A DNA stretch of 12,975 nucleotides from Pedosphaera sp. Lineage in GTDB: Bacteria > Verrucomicrobiota > Verrucomicrobiia > Limisphaerales > SXTU01. Made by a program: the position numbers and the translations under genes. The stretch is from contig SIBB01000051.1 of assembly GCA_009695395.1 (NCBI GenBank), positions 1 to 12,975 of the forward strand, in the 5' to 3' direction. The notes below the pieces were generated by a model. It was not told the origin of the DNA, ran no database searches, and saw only the letters and a program-made list of their open reading frames with translations. Shown piece after piece: positions 6,561 to 12,975 of this stretch; within the stretch, counting starts at the first letter, position 1, and each line of letters begins with the position of its first letter.

Positions 6561-7397
6561 GTGACGACCCAACGTCTACTCCTCGGCGGTGCCGCCGCGT
6601 TCTGGCTGGTGATGACCGGCCTGCTCTGGCGCGCCGAGTATCTCGATGGCAAATCCGGCAGCCCCGTGCCGGTCGAAGTGGTTTTGGAGAAATTGCTCAA
6701 GTCCCCCGACGACTCGCAGCTCGACATCATGCACCACGGCAAGCGCGTCGGCGGCTTGCGTTGGTCTCCCAACATCATCGAGGAAACGGCCGTGGGCCTC
6801 TCGAAGCCAAAGCCGGCGACCCCCGAAGGCATGATGAGGCGCACCGCCGGCTACTCACTCGACGTGATGGATGGCAGCGTGACCCTGCCCGACACGAAGC
6901 GGCGCCTGCGTTTCACGCTGAACCTCAACTTCGATCGCAACCGCAACTGGCAGGACTTCCTGCTCACGCTCGGACAGAACCCGCGCCACATCCGCATCGA
7001 GAGCCACGCCGCCAGTAAAAGCCTCCGCTTCACCACATCGGACGGCCAGTCGCCGGGACCGAAAGCCGAATTCACCTTCGAACAATTGCGCGACCCGCGG
7101 CAGCTCTTCGCCGGCGTGGTCAGTGCCTTCGGCGGTCCCGAATCGCTCGGCCACATCGCCGCGCAGATGGTGGATACCTCCACGCTGAAGAGCCTCACCA
7201 GCCACATGCTGGAGCTCCGTTGGGAGGCCCGCAGCGACTGGATGAAGATGGGCTCGGCCCGCATGCGCGTGTATCGACTGCAGGCGCCGCTGCTCGACAA
7301 GCACAAGATCGTCATCACCCTCAGCCGCACCGGCGAGATTTTGAAAGCGGAGTTCCCCAACGACATCACCCTCTTGAACCGGAACCTCTACCTCTGA
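6561..7397 (+). CDS. Signal-anchored envelope protein of unknown function, ABC exporter partner
   Basis: I do not recognise this 278-residue protein. It starts at a GTG with an uncleaved-looking hydrophobic anchor (about 7-24) and continues as a soluble, probably periplasmic domain. That domain has a beta-rich character: DIMHHGKRVGGLRW (55-68), TKRRLRFTLNLNFD (112-125) and a final KIVITLSRTGEILKAEFP (249-266). There are no catalytic motifs. Nine bases separate its stop from the ABC ATPase gene, and the permease follows with the same gap, so the three are almost certainly co-transcribed. A role as an accessory or substrate-handling subunit of the exporter is inferred from position only. A TTGACT box 36 nt upstream supports the GTG start. 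Confidence 0.7.
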   Translation: MTTQRLLLGGAAAFWLVMTGLLWRAEYLDGKSGSPVPVEVVLEKLLKSPDDSQLDIMHHGKRVGGLRWSPNIIEETAVGLSKPKPATPEGMMRRTAGYSLDVMDGSVTLPDTKRRLRFTLNLNFDRNRNWQDFLLTLGQNPRHIRIESHAASKSLRFTTSDGQSPGPKAEFTFEQLRDPRQLFAGVVSAFGGPESLGHIAAQMVDTSTLKSLTSHMLELRWEARSDWMKMGSARMRVYRLQAPLLDKHKIVITLSRTGEILKAEFPNDITLLNRNLYL

Positions 7398-7406
7398 CCT
7401 CGCTGT

Positions 7407-8189
7407 ATGATTGAGCTGAAGAATCTGGTGAAACGCTTCGGCGACCTCGTCGCCGTGAACGACATTTCCTTGACCGTCGGCCGTGGGGAATTCTTCGCCG
7501 TGCTCGGCCCGAATGCCGCTGGCAAAACCACCACCATCAAGATCCTCACCGCCCTCATCAAGCCGACCAGCGGCACCGCGCACATCTGCGGCTTCGACGT
7601 GCAGCAGCAGCCACTCGAGGTCCGCCGCCGACTCGCCTACGTGCCGGATTTCCCGTTCCTTTACGACAAGCTCACGCCGTGGGAGTTCCTCCGTTTCACC
7701 GGCCAGATTTTTAGGATGGATGAGGAAGCGATCCAACGCTCGACCCGCGAGCTGATCCCGCGCTTCAACCTCGAGCCGTATCTGCGCCAACCGATCGAAG
7801 GTCTCTCGCACGGCACGCGCCAGCGGGTCGCCATCGTCTCCGCGCTGATGCACGCTCCCGAAGTCTTCATACTCGATGAGCCGATGGTCGGCCTCGATCC
7901 GCATCACACCCGCGTGGTGAAGGACGTGCTCAAGGAACGTTCGCTGCAGGGCATGACCGTCTTCCTCTCCACCCATCAACTCAGCATCGCCGAGGAGATG
8001 GCCGACCGCATCGGCATCATCCACCACGGCCGCCTCATCGCCGTCGGCACGCGCGATGAGCTGCGCCGGCAGAGCGGCAGCGACGGCGCGCTGGAGAAAT
8101 CCTTCCTCGCGCTCACCGCGCAGGAAGCCAACTTCGTCGAAGAGAAGTCGGCGCTGAAGGACCGCGAGCCGGAGATCACGATCGCCTAG
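7407..8189 (+). CDS. ABC transporter ATP-binding protein (ABC-2 exporter type)
   Basis: This 260-residue ATPase powers the permease encoded next. The Walker A motif GPNAAGKT is at 34-41 and Walker B VFILDEP at 153-159 with catalytic Glu158. The D-loop GLDP follows and the switch His is at 190. The ABC signature reads LSHGTRQR (133-140) instead of LSGGQ, and the Q-loop position carries Asp81 in YVPDFPFLYDKLT. Both variants are familiar in the ABC-2/EcsA-like exporter branch, so they do not suggest inactivity. The C-terminal 35 residues form an acidic extension rather than a known regulatory domain. It is a cytoplasmic, membrane-associated subunit. The substrate cannot be read from the sequence. 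The gene sits 9 bp after the anchored protein and 9 bp before the permease. Confidence 0.95.
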   Translation: MIELKNLVKRFGDLVAVNDISLTVGRGEFFAVLGPNAAGKTTTIKILTALIKPTSGTAHICGFDVQQQPLEVRRRLAYVPDFPFLYDKLTPWEFLRFTGQIFRMDEEAIQRSTRELIPRFNLEPYLRQPIEGLSHGTRQRVAIVSALMHAPEVFILDEPMVGLDPHHTRVVKDVLKERSLQGMTVFLSTHQLSIAEEMADRIGIIHHGRLIAVGTRDELRRQSGSDGALEKSFLALTAQEANFVEEKSALKDREPEITIA

Positions 8190-8198
8190 AAACCGGCC

Positions 8199-9941
8199 AT
8201 GTCGTCCACCGCGCACACCGCGAATATCCCCACGCCGTTCCGGCTGCTGTTGCGGATTCATCTGCTGCAGATGCGGCGGAAGTTCCGCTCGGCCAGGGAC
8301 CAATCGAGCCTGCTCGTCGGCGCGCTCATCGTCTTCCTCACCGGTTACACCATCCTCGCTTCGGGGCTGTTCTACCGCGCGCTGCACTTCGCCGGACGCT
8401 TCCCCGGCTTGGGCGAAATGCTGATCGAACGGATGATCTATCTGCTCTTCTCCTTCCTCTTCCTGCTGCTGCTTTTCAGTAACATCGTCATCGGCTACAC
8501 GAATCTTTTCCGCAACAAAGAGACCGCCTTTCTCATCACGCTACCGATCAGCGCGCAGGACATTTTCCGCTGGAAATTCCTCGAGTCGGCGCTGCTGGCC
8601 TCGTGGGCTTTCCTGTTGCTCATCGCGCCGTTGCTCGGCGCGTACGGTCTGGAGCAGAACGCGCCGTGGCATTTCTACCTGCTGGGGCCGGTGCTCATCG
8701 CGCTCTTCATCGTGCTGCCGGCGGTGTTCGGCTGCTGGGTCGCCATCACCATCGCGCGCCACCTCGACCGGCGGCTGTTCCAGCTTCTGACCGTGCTGGT
8801 GGTGCTGCTCACCTTCATCGGCCTGAGCGCCTACTGGAAACCGCAGGTGCTCGACGAGGAGAATCTGGAGACGCGCGTCATCTCCGTGCTCGACCGGTTG
8901 CTCACCAAGACGCGTTTCTCTCAATTCCCCTTCCTGCCGAGCTACTGGCTCTCCAGCGGCGTGCTACACTGGGTGGAAGGAGCGCTCTCCGCAGCGGTGT
9001 TCTTCGTGCTGGTGTTGCTCAGCAACGTCGGCTTCTTCGGCCTGCTCGCTTTCACCAAGACCGGCCGGTTCTTCTACAGCGCCCTTTCCGCCACGCACAG
9101 CCGCAGCCATGTGCTCGGCCAATGGGAATGGTTCCGCAACTGGACCGCGCTCCGGCGGCAGTTCCACTACCGTGCCGGCGCGATGGAATACCTGCTGCGC
9201 CTCGTGCCACGGCTCGAGCCGGACACCCGCGCGCTGCTGCTCAAAGATATGCGCGTCTTCTGGCGCGACACCGCGCAGTGGGGACAGACGCTCGTGCTCT
9301 TCGCGCTCATCGGCGTGTACATCAGCAACCTCCGCTACTTCACACAGCAGCTCGCCAATCCCTTTTGGGTCCACCTCATCTCGTACATGAACCTCGCGGC
9401 CTGCTCGCTCAACCTCGCCACGCTCACCACGCGGTTCGTCTTCCCGCAGTTCTCGCTCGAGGGCAAACGCCTCTGGATCGTCGGCCTCGCGCCGCTCGGC
9501 CTCGTGCGCGTGGTGAAGGCGAAACTTCTCCTCTCCATCACCGCCTCACTCATCGTCACGCTGCCGCTCATCTGGATTTCCTGCGACATGCTGAAACTGC
9601 CGCTGGCGCAAAAGTTTTATTTCGCCGGCGCCATCATCGTGATGACCTTCACGCTGAACACCCTCGCCATCGGCCTCGGCGCGCTTTACCCGAACATGAA
9701 GGAAGATCAGCCGAGCAAGATCGTCAGCGGCTTCGGCGGCACCTTTTGTCTCGTGCTCAGCTTTCTCTACATCGTCGCCAGCGTGCTGCTGCTCTCCTTC
9801 GGTTCGCCGTGGGGTGGGATGGATTTCCTCACGCCGAACTTCAAGGTGCTCGGTTGGATCGGCTTCGCCGTGCTCTCTGTCGCGCTCGGCTGGCTGCCGT
9901 ACCGCTGGGGACTGCACCGCGTCGCCACCTTCGAGCACTGA
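8199..9941 (+). CDS. Large ABC-2 type permease subunit
   Basis: The 580-residue product is very hydrophobic, with about twelve predicted membrane spans, and partners the preceding ATPase. Size and pattern fit the putative ABC exporter family PF16949 (recalled, not searched). It looks like two related halves. The first carries NKETAFLITLPIS and then a basic RWKFLES segment (107-131). The second carries EGKRLWIVGLAPLG and VVKAKLL (421-444). These probably correspond to the cytoplasmic loops that contact the ATPase. A middle cytoplasmic segment with KDMRVFWRDTAQW (349-361) is another likely coupling region. An exporter is more likely than an importer because no binding-protein gene is nearby. 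The ATG at 8199 follows the ATPase stop by 9 bp without a Shine-Dalgarno. Confidence 0.9.
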   Translation: MSSTAHTANIPTPFRLLLRIHLLQMRRKFRSARDQSSLLVGALIVFLTGYTILASGLFYRALHFAGRFPGLGEMLIERMIYLLFSFLFLLLLFSNIVIGYTNLFRNKETAFLITLPISAQDIFRWKFLESALLASWAFLLLIAPLLGAYGLEQNAPWHFYLLGPVLIALFIVLPAVFGCWVAITIARHLDRRLFQLLTVLVVLLTFIGLSAYWKPQVLDEENLETRVISVLDRLLTKTRFSQFPFLPSYWLSSGVLHWVEGALSAAVFFVLVLLSNVGFFGLLAFTKTGRFFYSALSATHSRSHVLGQWEWFRNWTALRRQFHYRAGAMEYLLRLVPRLEPDTRALLLKDMRVFWRDTAQWGQTLVLFALIGVYISNLRYFTQQLANPFWVHLISYMNLAACSLNLATLTTRFVFPQFSLEGKRLWIVGLAPLGLVRVVKAKLLLSITASLIVTLPLIWISCDMLKLPLAQKFYFAGAIIVMTFTLNTLAIGLGALYPNMKEDQPSKIVSGFGGTFCLVLSFLYIVASVLLLSFGSPWGGMDFLTPNFKVLGWIGFAVLSVALGWLPYRWGLHRVATFEH

Positions 9942-9955
9942 TCCCGAGCCGCCGC

Positions 9956-9984
9956 TTTACAGCGTTTGTTCGCGGCACTAGAGT
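9956..9984 (+). promoter_or_regulatory. Sigma70-type promoter placed for a leaderless transcript
   Basis: TTTACA (9956-9961, five of six consensus bases), a 17-nt spacer and TAGAGT (9979-9984, four of six) precede the ATG at 9991 by six bases. Transcription would begin on or next to the start codon. The promoter lies in the 49-bp gap after the permease gene and would drive the two C-terminally anchored protein genes and the alkyltransferase. Confidence 0.5.
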
Positions 9985-9990
9985 CCGCTC

Positions 9991-10626
9991 ATGGCAGCAG
10001 GCTTTGATGATTCGGATTTTGTCGAACGCGACTTCCCCACCAGCGCGCCCGCCGCGACGCGGCCGCCCAACCGCAGTGAACTGGATGCCAGAGTCATGGA
10101 CGCCCAGCAAAAGCTCGCCGAGCTGCGACGCGCGCAGGAGGAGCTCGAACGCGAGCGCACCGCCGTCGAGGAATCCCGCCGGCGCTTCACCGAGTACCAG
10201 ACCGGCCGCGAGGAACTGCTCCACGAACTCACCCGCGGCCTTGGCCTCATCGAGGAGACCGAGTTGGCCTCCCGCCGTGACGCCGAGCAGATGGCCAAAT
10301 CCATCACCGGCCTGCGCGAGGCTTTCGACAAGGTGCAGGCTCTCGAAGATTCGCGCTGGACGCAGGAGAACTGGAAAGTCGAACTCACCCGCGCGCTCAC
10401 CACACTCGAAAACGCGCGCATGGAATGGAACTCCGCCCGGCTCAAGTGGCCGGTGCTCACCACCGCGATATCCGCCGCGACCGGCACGAAGGCCGCGGAT
10501 CAATCCACCGCGTCGCTCTTGGGCGACCTCGGTTTCTGGAAGCTCTGCCGCTACGGTCTCGCCTTCACCTGGCCGCTCGTGCTGCTCGGCCTCTTGATTT
10601 TTCTGACACTGCTGTTCCGTCGCTGA
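9991..10626 (+). CDS. Coiled-coil protein with single C-terminal membrane anchor
   Basis: I do not recognise this 211-residue protein. The first 27 residues are acidic and Pro-rich. Residues 28-150 are strongly helical and charged with a heptad-like pattern (for example AQQKLAELRRAQEELERE), so a long coiled coil is likely. A short linker follows, then one hydrophobic span (about 188-208) and terminal Arg-Arg. With no signal peptide, the bulk should be cytoplasmic and the protein tail-anchored in the inner membrane. The next gene, 9 bp downstream, encodes another protein with the same overall plan, so the two may form a complex. Roles in cell shape, division or envelope scaffolding are possible, but nothing in the sequence selects one. 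Confidence 0.75.
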   Translation: MAAGFDDSDFVERDFPTSAPAATRPPNRSELDARVMDAQQKLAELRRAQEELERERTAVEESRRRFTEYQTGREELLHELTRGLGLIEETELASRRDAEQMAKSITGLREAFDKVQALEDSRWTQENWKVELTRALTTLENARMEWNSARLKWPVLTTAISAATGTKAADQSTASLLGDLGFWKLCRYGLAFTWPLVLLGLLIFLTLLFRR

Positions 10627-10635
10627 TCTCGCATT

Positions 10636-11187
10636 ATGGGTTGGTTCAGCAAAAAGACCGATCCCATCCAAAGTCGCGCCCACGCGCTGGACGCGGAAAT
10701 CGCCACGATCGAATCGAAAATCCGAAAGCTCAACGCCCAGATCGAGAAGACGACGCCCGCCGCGCCCGCCGCACCCCTGCCGACCACACCGCGGTTGAGA
10801 ACCAGCGTTCAACCAGCAGAAACAGCCATCCCACACCGCGCCGCGCCGACGCCCGCCACGACCACAGCGGCCACAAGGAGCGCCATTGAAGTGGACCTGC
10901 CGCCGACCTCCGGCGCGCCCGCCCCTGTCGAAATGCCCGCATACTACAACGCCCGCGGCGTGCGGAAGTTCGATCTGCTCGGCGCGCTGCAACGTTTCCG
11001 CAAGAGCCTCACCGGCCCCGAGCCGAGCAATCCCAAGCTCGTCACCTATCTCGCCGCCGGCAACATCCACGGCCTGCGCCCGCTCCGGCACGAGCAGCGC
11101 GTGGCCCGCAACCGCTTCATCGTCCTCTGCCTCGTCCTGCTCGGCATTCTCTTCGCCATCTTCAAGCTGCTCGTCCCGAGCCTTTGA
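10636..11187 (+). CDS. Unrecognised protein with Pro/Ala linker and C-terminal membrane anchor
   Basis: This 183-residue product begins MGWFSKK and has a short helical, possibly coiled-coil segment (about 12-38, AEIATIESKIRKLNAQIEK). A Pro/Ala/Thr-rich linker (39-100) follows. A conserved-looking basic module (about 103-158) contains YYNARGVRKFDLLGALQRF and NPKLVTYLAAGNIHGLRPLR. A hydrophobic span (about 160-181) ends the chain. There is no signal peptide, so it is predicted to be tail-anchored with a cytoplasmic body. I can name no family for it. It follows another C-terminally anchored protein gene by 9 bp, and its stop overlaps or touches the alkyltransferase start, so these genes are probably co-transcribed. 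The Pro-rich middle explains the strong codon bias there, not foreign origin. Confidence 0.72.
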   Translation: MGWFSKKTDPIQSRAHALDAEIATIESKIRKLNAQIEKTTPAAPAAPLPTTPRLRTSVQPAETAIPHRAAPTPATTTAATRSAIEVDLPPTSGAPAPVEMPAYYNARGVRKFDLLGALQRFRKSLTGPEPSNPKLVTYLAAGNIHGLRPLRHEQRVARNRFIVLCLVLLGILFAIFKLLVPSL

Positions 11188-11189
11188 AA

Positions 11190-11714
11190 ATGCCGCGACA
11201 CGCGCCCGCCGCCCCACTCGTCCGCGCCGCCATCACCACGCCCCACGGCACGTTTCTCGCGCACTTCACTGACCACGGCCTGGTTCGAATCGGGTTTCCA
11301 AGCCAAAGCAAACGCGAGGTGCGCAGCGACGAACTTTCCGAGAAACAAGAACGCTGGCTGAAACTCACACGCGCCGCGCTCGCGCAACTCTTCGCTGGCG
11401 AAAAGTTGCGCGACACGCCACCGCACGACGAGTCCGCCGGCACTGATTTCCAACGCGCGGTCTGGCACTCCCTCAGGCAAATTCAAGCGGGCCAGACGCG
11501 CACCTACTCGCAAATCGCCGCCGCCATTGGCCGGCCCCGCGCGGTGCGCGCTGTAGGGACGGCTTGTGGCGCGAATCCGATCCCGCTGCTCATTCCCTGC
11601 CACCGCGTCGTGGCCGCGAATGGCCTCGGCGGTTTTTCTGGGGGACTTGCATGGAAGAAACGGCTGCTCGCTGCGGAAGCGGCCGCGCTCAAAACTCGTT
11701 CAGCGCGTCGATGA
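11190..11714 (+). CDS. ogt: Methylated-DNA--protein-cysteine methyltransferase
   Basis: This 174-residue suicide enzyme transfers alkyl groups from O6-alkylguanine (and O4-alkylthymine) in DNA to its own cysteine. The active-site motif PCHRV has the acceptor Cys at 137. The DNA-binding helix and arginine-finger region (RPRAVRAVGTACGANPIPLLI) precedes it, and GGFSGGLAWKKRLLAAE follows. The TYSQIAAAIGRP helix is typical. There is no Ada-type N-terminal regulatory domain, so Ogt is the fitting name. Start choice: a TTG at 11184 would overlap the upstream stop; the ATG at 11190, two bases past it, is preferred. Upstream partners are membrane proteins with no obvious link to repair. Its 3' end overlaps the convergent gene by 26 bp. 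Confidence 0.92.
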   Translation: MPRHAPAAPLVRAAITTPHGTFLAHFTDHGLVRIGFPSQSKREVRSDELSEKQERWLKLTRAALAQLFAGEKLRDTPPHDESAGTDFQRAVWHSLRQIQAGQTRTYSQIAAAIGRPRAVRAVGTACGANPIPLLIPCHRVVAANGLGGFSGGLAWKKRLLAAEAAALKTRSARR

Positions 11715-12720
11715 TCTGGCGCAGGCGGCCGTAGTTCTTGCGGTTAAAACCGAAGGCCACGCGCGGCAACTCTAGACACTCGTCATCCTCGCGTTCCTCG
11801 GCCGTCGGCGCGATGACGCGGAGCGGATCGCCCTCAATGATGTCGGCGAAGTCGCGGTTCAACTTGGCCAAAGCGACCGCGGACGGCACGCGCTGGAGAC
11901 GCAGAACGAGCAGTTCCTTCACAAAGCGGCTCGAGTGGTAGTTGCGATAGAAACGGGTGATCCATTCGGCCGCCTGTTCCACATCGTCGGTCAGTTGGTA
12001 GAAGCCGAGATCCTCGGGTGAGATCAGTTTCTTGCGCAGCAGATGCTCGCGCACGCTGCGGTCCCACGTCTTCCAGAAATTGCCGCGAGGGCGATCCACG
12101 AACACCAGCGGCACGAGCTGCGCCTTGCCGGTCTGCATCAGCGTGAGCGCCTCGTAGCCCTCGTCGAGCGTGCCGAAGCCGCCGGGGAACAGCGCGAGCG
12201 CGGCCGAGTGGCGCAGCAGGGTGAACTTGCGGGTGAAGAAATATTTAAAGTGAATGAGCTTCTTGTCGCGCAGGATGACCGGGTTCGCGGCCTGTTCCCA
12301 CGGCAGACGGATGTTCGCGCCGAAGCTCTTCTCCGGTCCGGCGCCTTCGTGACCGGCCTGCATGATGCCCGGCCCAGCGCCCGTGATGACCATCCAGCCG
12401 GCCTCGGCCATCCGGCGGCCGAAGGCGACGGCCTGCCGATATTCGGGCTGTGAGGATTGCGTGCGTGCGGAGCCGAAGATGGTGACCTTCGGTGTGCTGG
12501 CGTACGGGGCGAAGAGCTTGCTGGCGTAGCGCAGTTCGCGCACGGCGGTTTGAATCACCCGCGCGTCACCGCGATGCTCCACGTCGTGAAGCAGCTTGAG
12601 CGCGTTCTCGATCAACTCGGCGACGAGATCGGCGTTGTGCCCGCCGCCCTTGTGGGCGATCAGCTCCTCGATGCGCCGCTGCAGCTCGGGATCGGCGGGA
12701 GGTTTCGCTCGGCGTGCCAT
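11689..12720 (-). CDS. LOG-family Rossmann-fold protein with C-terminal extension
   Basis: Reading leftwards from the ATG at 12720, the 343-residue product has a Rossmann core. It contains VTIFGSAR (79-86), GAGPGIMQAGHEGA (114-127) and the family motif PGGFGTLDE (179-187) with its catalytic-type Glu187. LOG proteins are cytosolic nucleotide phosphoribohydrolases that release cytokinin bases from nucleoside monophosphates; many bacterial members carry a misleading lysine decarboxylase label. Most are near 190-230 residues. This one has an extra N-terminal helical segment (about 80 residues) and a C-terminal extension of about 90, like the larger bacterial subgroup. A TTG at 12756 would add 12 residues but coincides with the proposed -35 box, so I reject it. 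The gene is divergent from ileS and convergent with ogt. Confidence 0.85.
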   Translation of the reverse strand: MARRAKPPADPELQRRIEELIAHKGGGHNADLVAELIENALKLLHDVEHRGDARVIQTAVRELRYASKLFAPYASTPKVTIFGSARTQSSQPEYRQAVAFGRRMAEAGWMVITGAGPGIMQAGHEGAGPEKSFGANIRLPWEQAANPVILRDKKLIHFKYFFTRKFTLLRHSAALALFPGGFGTLDEGYEALTLMQTGKAQLVPLVFVDRPRGNFWKTWDRSVREHLLRKKLISPEDLGFYQLTDDVEQAAEWITRFYRNYHSSRFVKELLVLRLQRVPSAVALAKLNRDFADIIEGDPLRVIAPTAEEREDDECLELPRVAFGFNRKNYGRLRQIIDALNEF

Positions 12721-12728
12721 CGGGCAAA

Positions 12729-12756
12729 AGAGTATTTGCTCGGTGAGTAAAAGCAA
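12729..12756 (-). promoter_or_regulatory. Candidate minus-strand promoter for a leaderless LOG-family transcript
   Basis: On the minus strand TTGCTT (12756 down to 12751), a 16-nt spacer and TACTCT (12734-12729) precede the ATG at 12720. The ATG lies 36 nt from the start of the -35 box and eight bases past the -10. The -10 keeps the three most informative positions (T1, A2, T6). Initiation would fall on or next to the start codon. Confidence 0.38.
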
Positions 12757-12776
12757 TCTTCACCGCCGCTGGCACC

Positions 12777-12805
12777 TTGCCTGCCCGCCTGCTTGCTGTT
12801 AGTTT
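12777..12805 (+). promoter_or_regulatory. Sigma70-type promoter for ileS
   Basis: TTGCCT (12777-12782), a 17-nt spacer and TAGTTT (12800-12805) have a TG at 12797-12798, giving an extended -10. Initiation near 12812 leaves a leader of about 15 nt. A weak Shine-Dalgarno-like GGGA (12817-12820) lies six bases before the ATG, so this gene, unlike its neighbours, seems to have a conventional short leader. Confidence 0.42.
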
Positions 12806-12826
12806 CGCCGCTCTTTGGGAAGCGCA

Positions 12827-12975
12827 ATGGACTACAAAAACACGCTCAACCTGCCGCGCACGGAGTTCGCGATGAAGGCCGACCTCGTCTCTCGCGAGCC
12901 GCTGCGCCTCGCGAAGTGGGAGGCCGCCGGCCTTTACTCCCGCATCCAATCCTCCCGCGCTGGCGCGCCGAAGTT
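12827..12975 (+). CDS. ileS: Isoleucyl-tRNA synthetase, N-terminus only
   Basis: The window ends 49 codons into this gene. The visible sequence starts MDYKNTLNLPRTEFAMKADL and continues REPLRLAKWEAAGLYSRI, which matches the conserved N-terminus of bacterial IleS (Asp-Tyr-x-x-Thr-Leu-Asn-Leu-Pro, then an alternating Met-Lys-Ala-x-Leu and a Glu-Pro-x-x-x-x-x-Trp stretch). The enzyme charges tRNA-Ile with isoleucine and edits valine. The class I HIGH motif should lie just past the window edge, so it cannot be checked here. The gene is transcribed away from the LOG gene across a 106-bp divergent gap containing its promoter. Confidence 0.88.
   Translation, partial: MDYKNTLNLPRTEFAMKADLVSREPLRLAKWEAAGLYSRIQSSRAGAPK

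Noticed and set aside
7406..7411. TATGAT as a -10 box for the ABC ATPase gene
   Set aside because: It overlaps the start codon itself and has no matching -35 at a suitable distance; the gene is in an operon.
8603..10597. A 664-residue + strand open frame spanning the permease and the next gene
   Set aside because: It is out of frame with a well-formed membrane protein and a coiled-coil protein, is extremely Arg/Pro/Ala-rich, and crosses a clear gene boundary.
10636..10656. N-myristoylation-like start (Met-Gly-Trp-Phe-Ser)
   Set aside because: Bacteria lack N-myristoyltransferase and nothing suggests host delivery.

Overview
The window is GC-rich, densely packed bacterial chromosome, and almost everything is on the + strand. 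The best lineage clue is a 51-codon gene at 1167-1322 that matches, from memory, the small basic protein family shared by Verrucomicrobiota and Chlamydiae. With the high GC, an SH3b/TPR/LysM envelope protein style and an ABC exporter of the large-permease type, this points to a free-living member of Verrucomicrobiota. I saw no mobile element, CRISPR array, rRNA, tRNA or convincing intrinsic terminator, so this looks like core chromosome rather than an accessory island.

Layout. (1) 4-864 is a complete TIM-barrel sugar isomerase/epimerase. (2) 865-1166 is a gene-free regulatory stretch with a good sigma70-type promoter. (3) 1167-4528 looks like one transcription unit: small basic protein, RluB-type 23S rRNA pseudouridine synthase, a secreted SH3b protein, FolD, and a small DUF6941-like protein. 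Several junctions overlap or nearly touch. (4) 4612-5697 encodes a polytopic membrane protein whose C-terminal tail carries five NPF tripeptides. (5) 5747-6517 encodes a TPR/coiled-coil/LysM lipoprotein. (6) 6561-9941 is a three-gene unit: signal-anchored envelope protein, ABC ATPase and large ABC permease, with 9-bp gaps. (7) 9991-11714 encodes two unrecognised proteins, each with one C-terminal membrane segment, followed by an O6-alkylguanine-DNA alkyltransferase. (8) 11689-12720, on the minus strand, is a LOG-family Rossmann protein that overlaps the alkyltransferase tail to tail. (9) 12827-12975 is the N-terminus of isoleucyl-tRNA synthetase, cut by the window edge.

The genes mix housekeeping (rRNA modification, one-carbon metabolism, DNA repair, tRNA charging) with envelope proteins of unknown role. 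The most interesting structural signal is in the start regions. Shine-Dalgarno sequences are nearly absent. At five starts a TTG-type -35 hexamer lies 35-36 nt upstream of the start codon, which would place transcription initiation on or next to the start codon, that is, leaderless mRNAs. The small basic protein and ileS instead appear to have leaders of about 40 and 15 nt. No clearly new defence or biosynthetic system is visible. The best candidates for new biology are the leaderless-start pattern, the paired C-terminally anchored proteins, and the NPF-tailed membrane protein.
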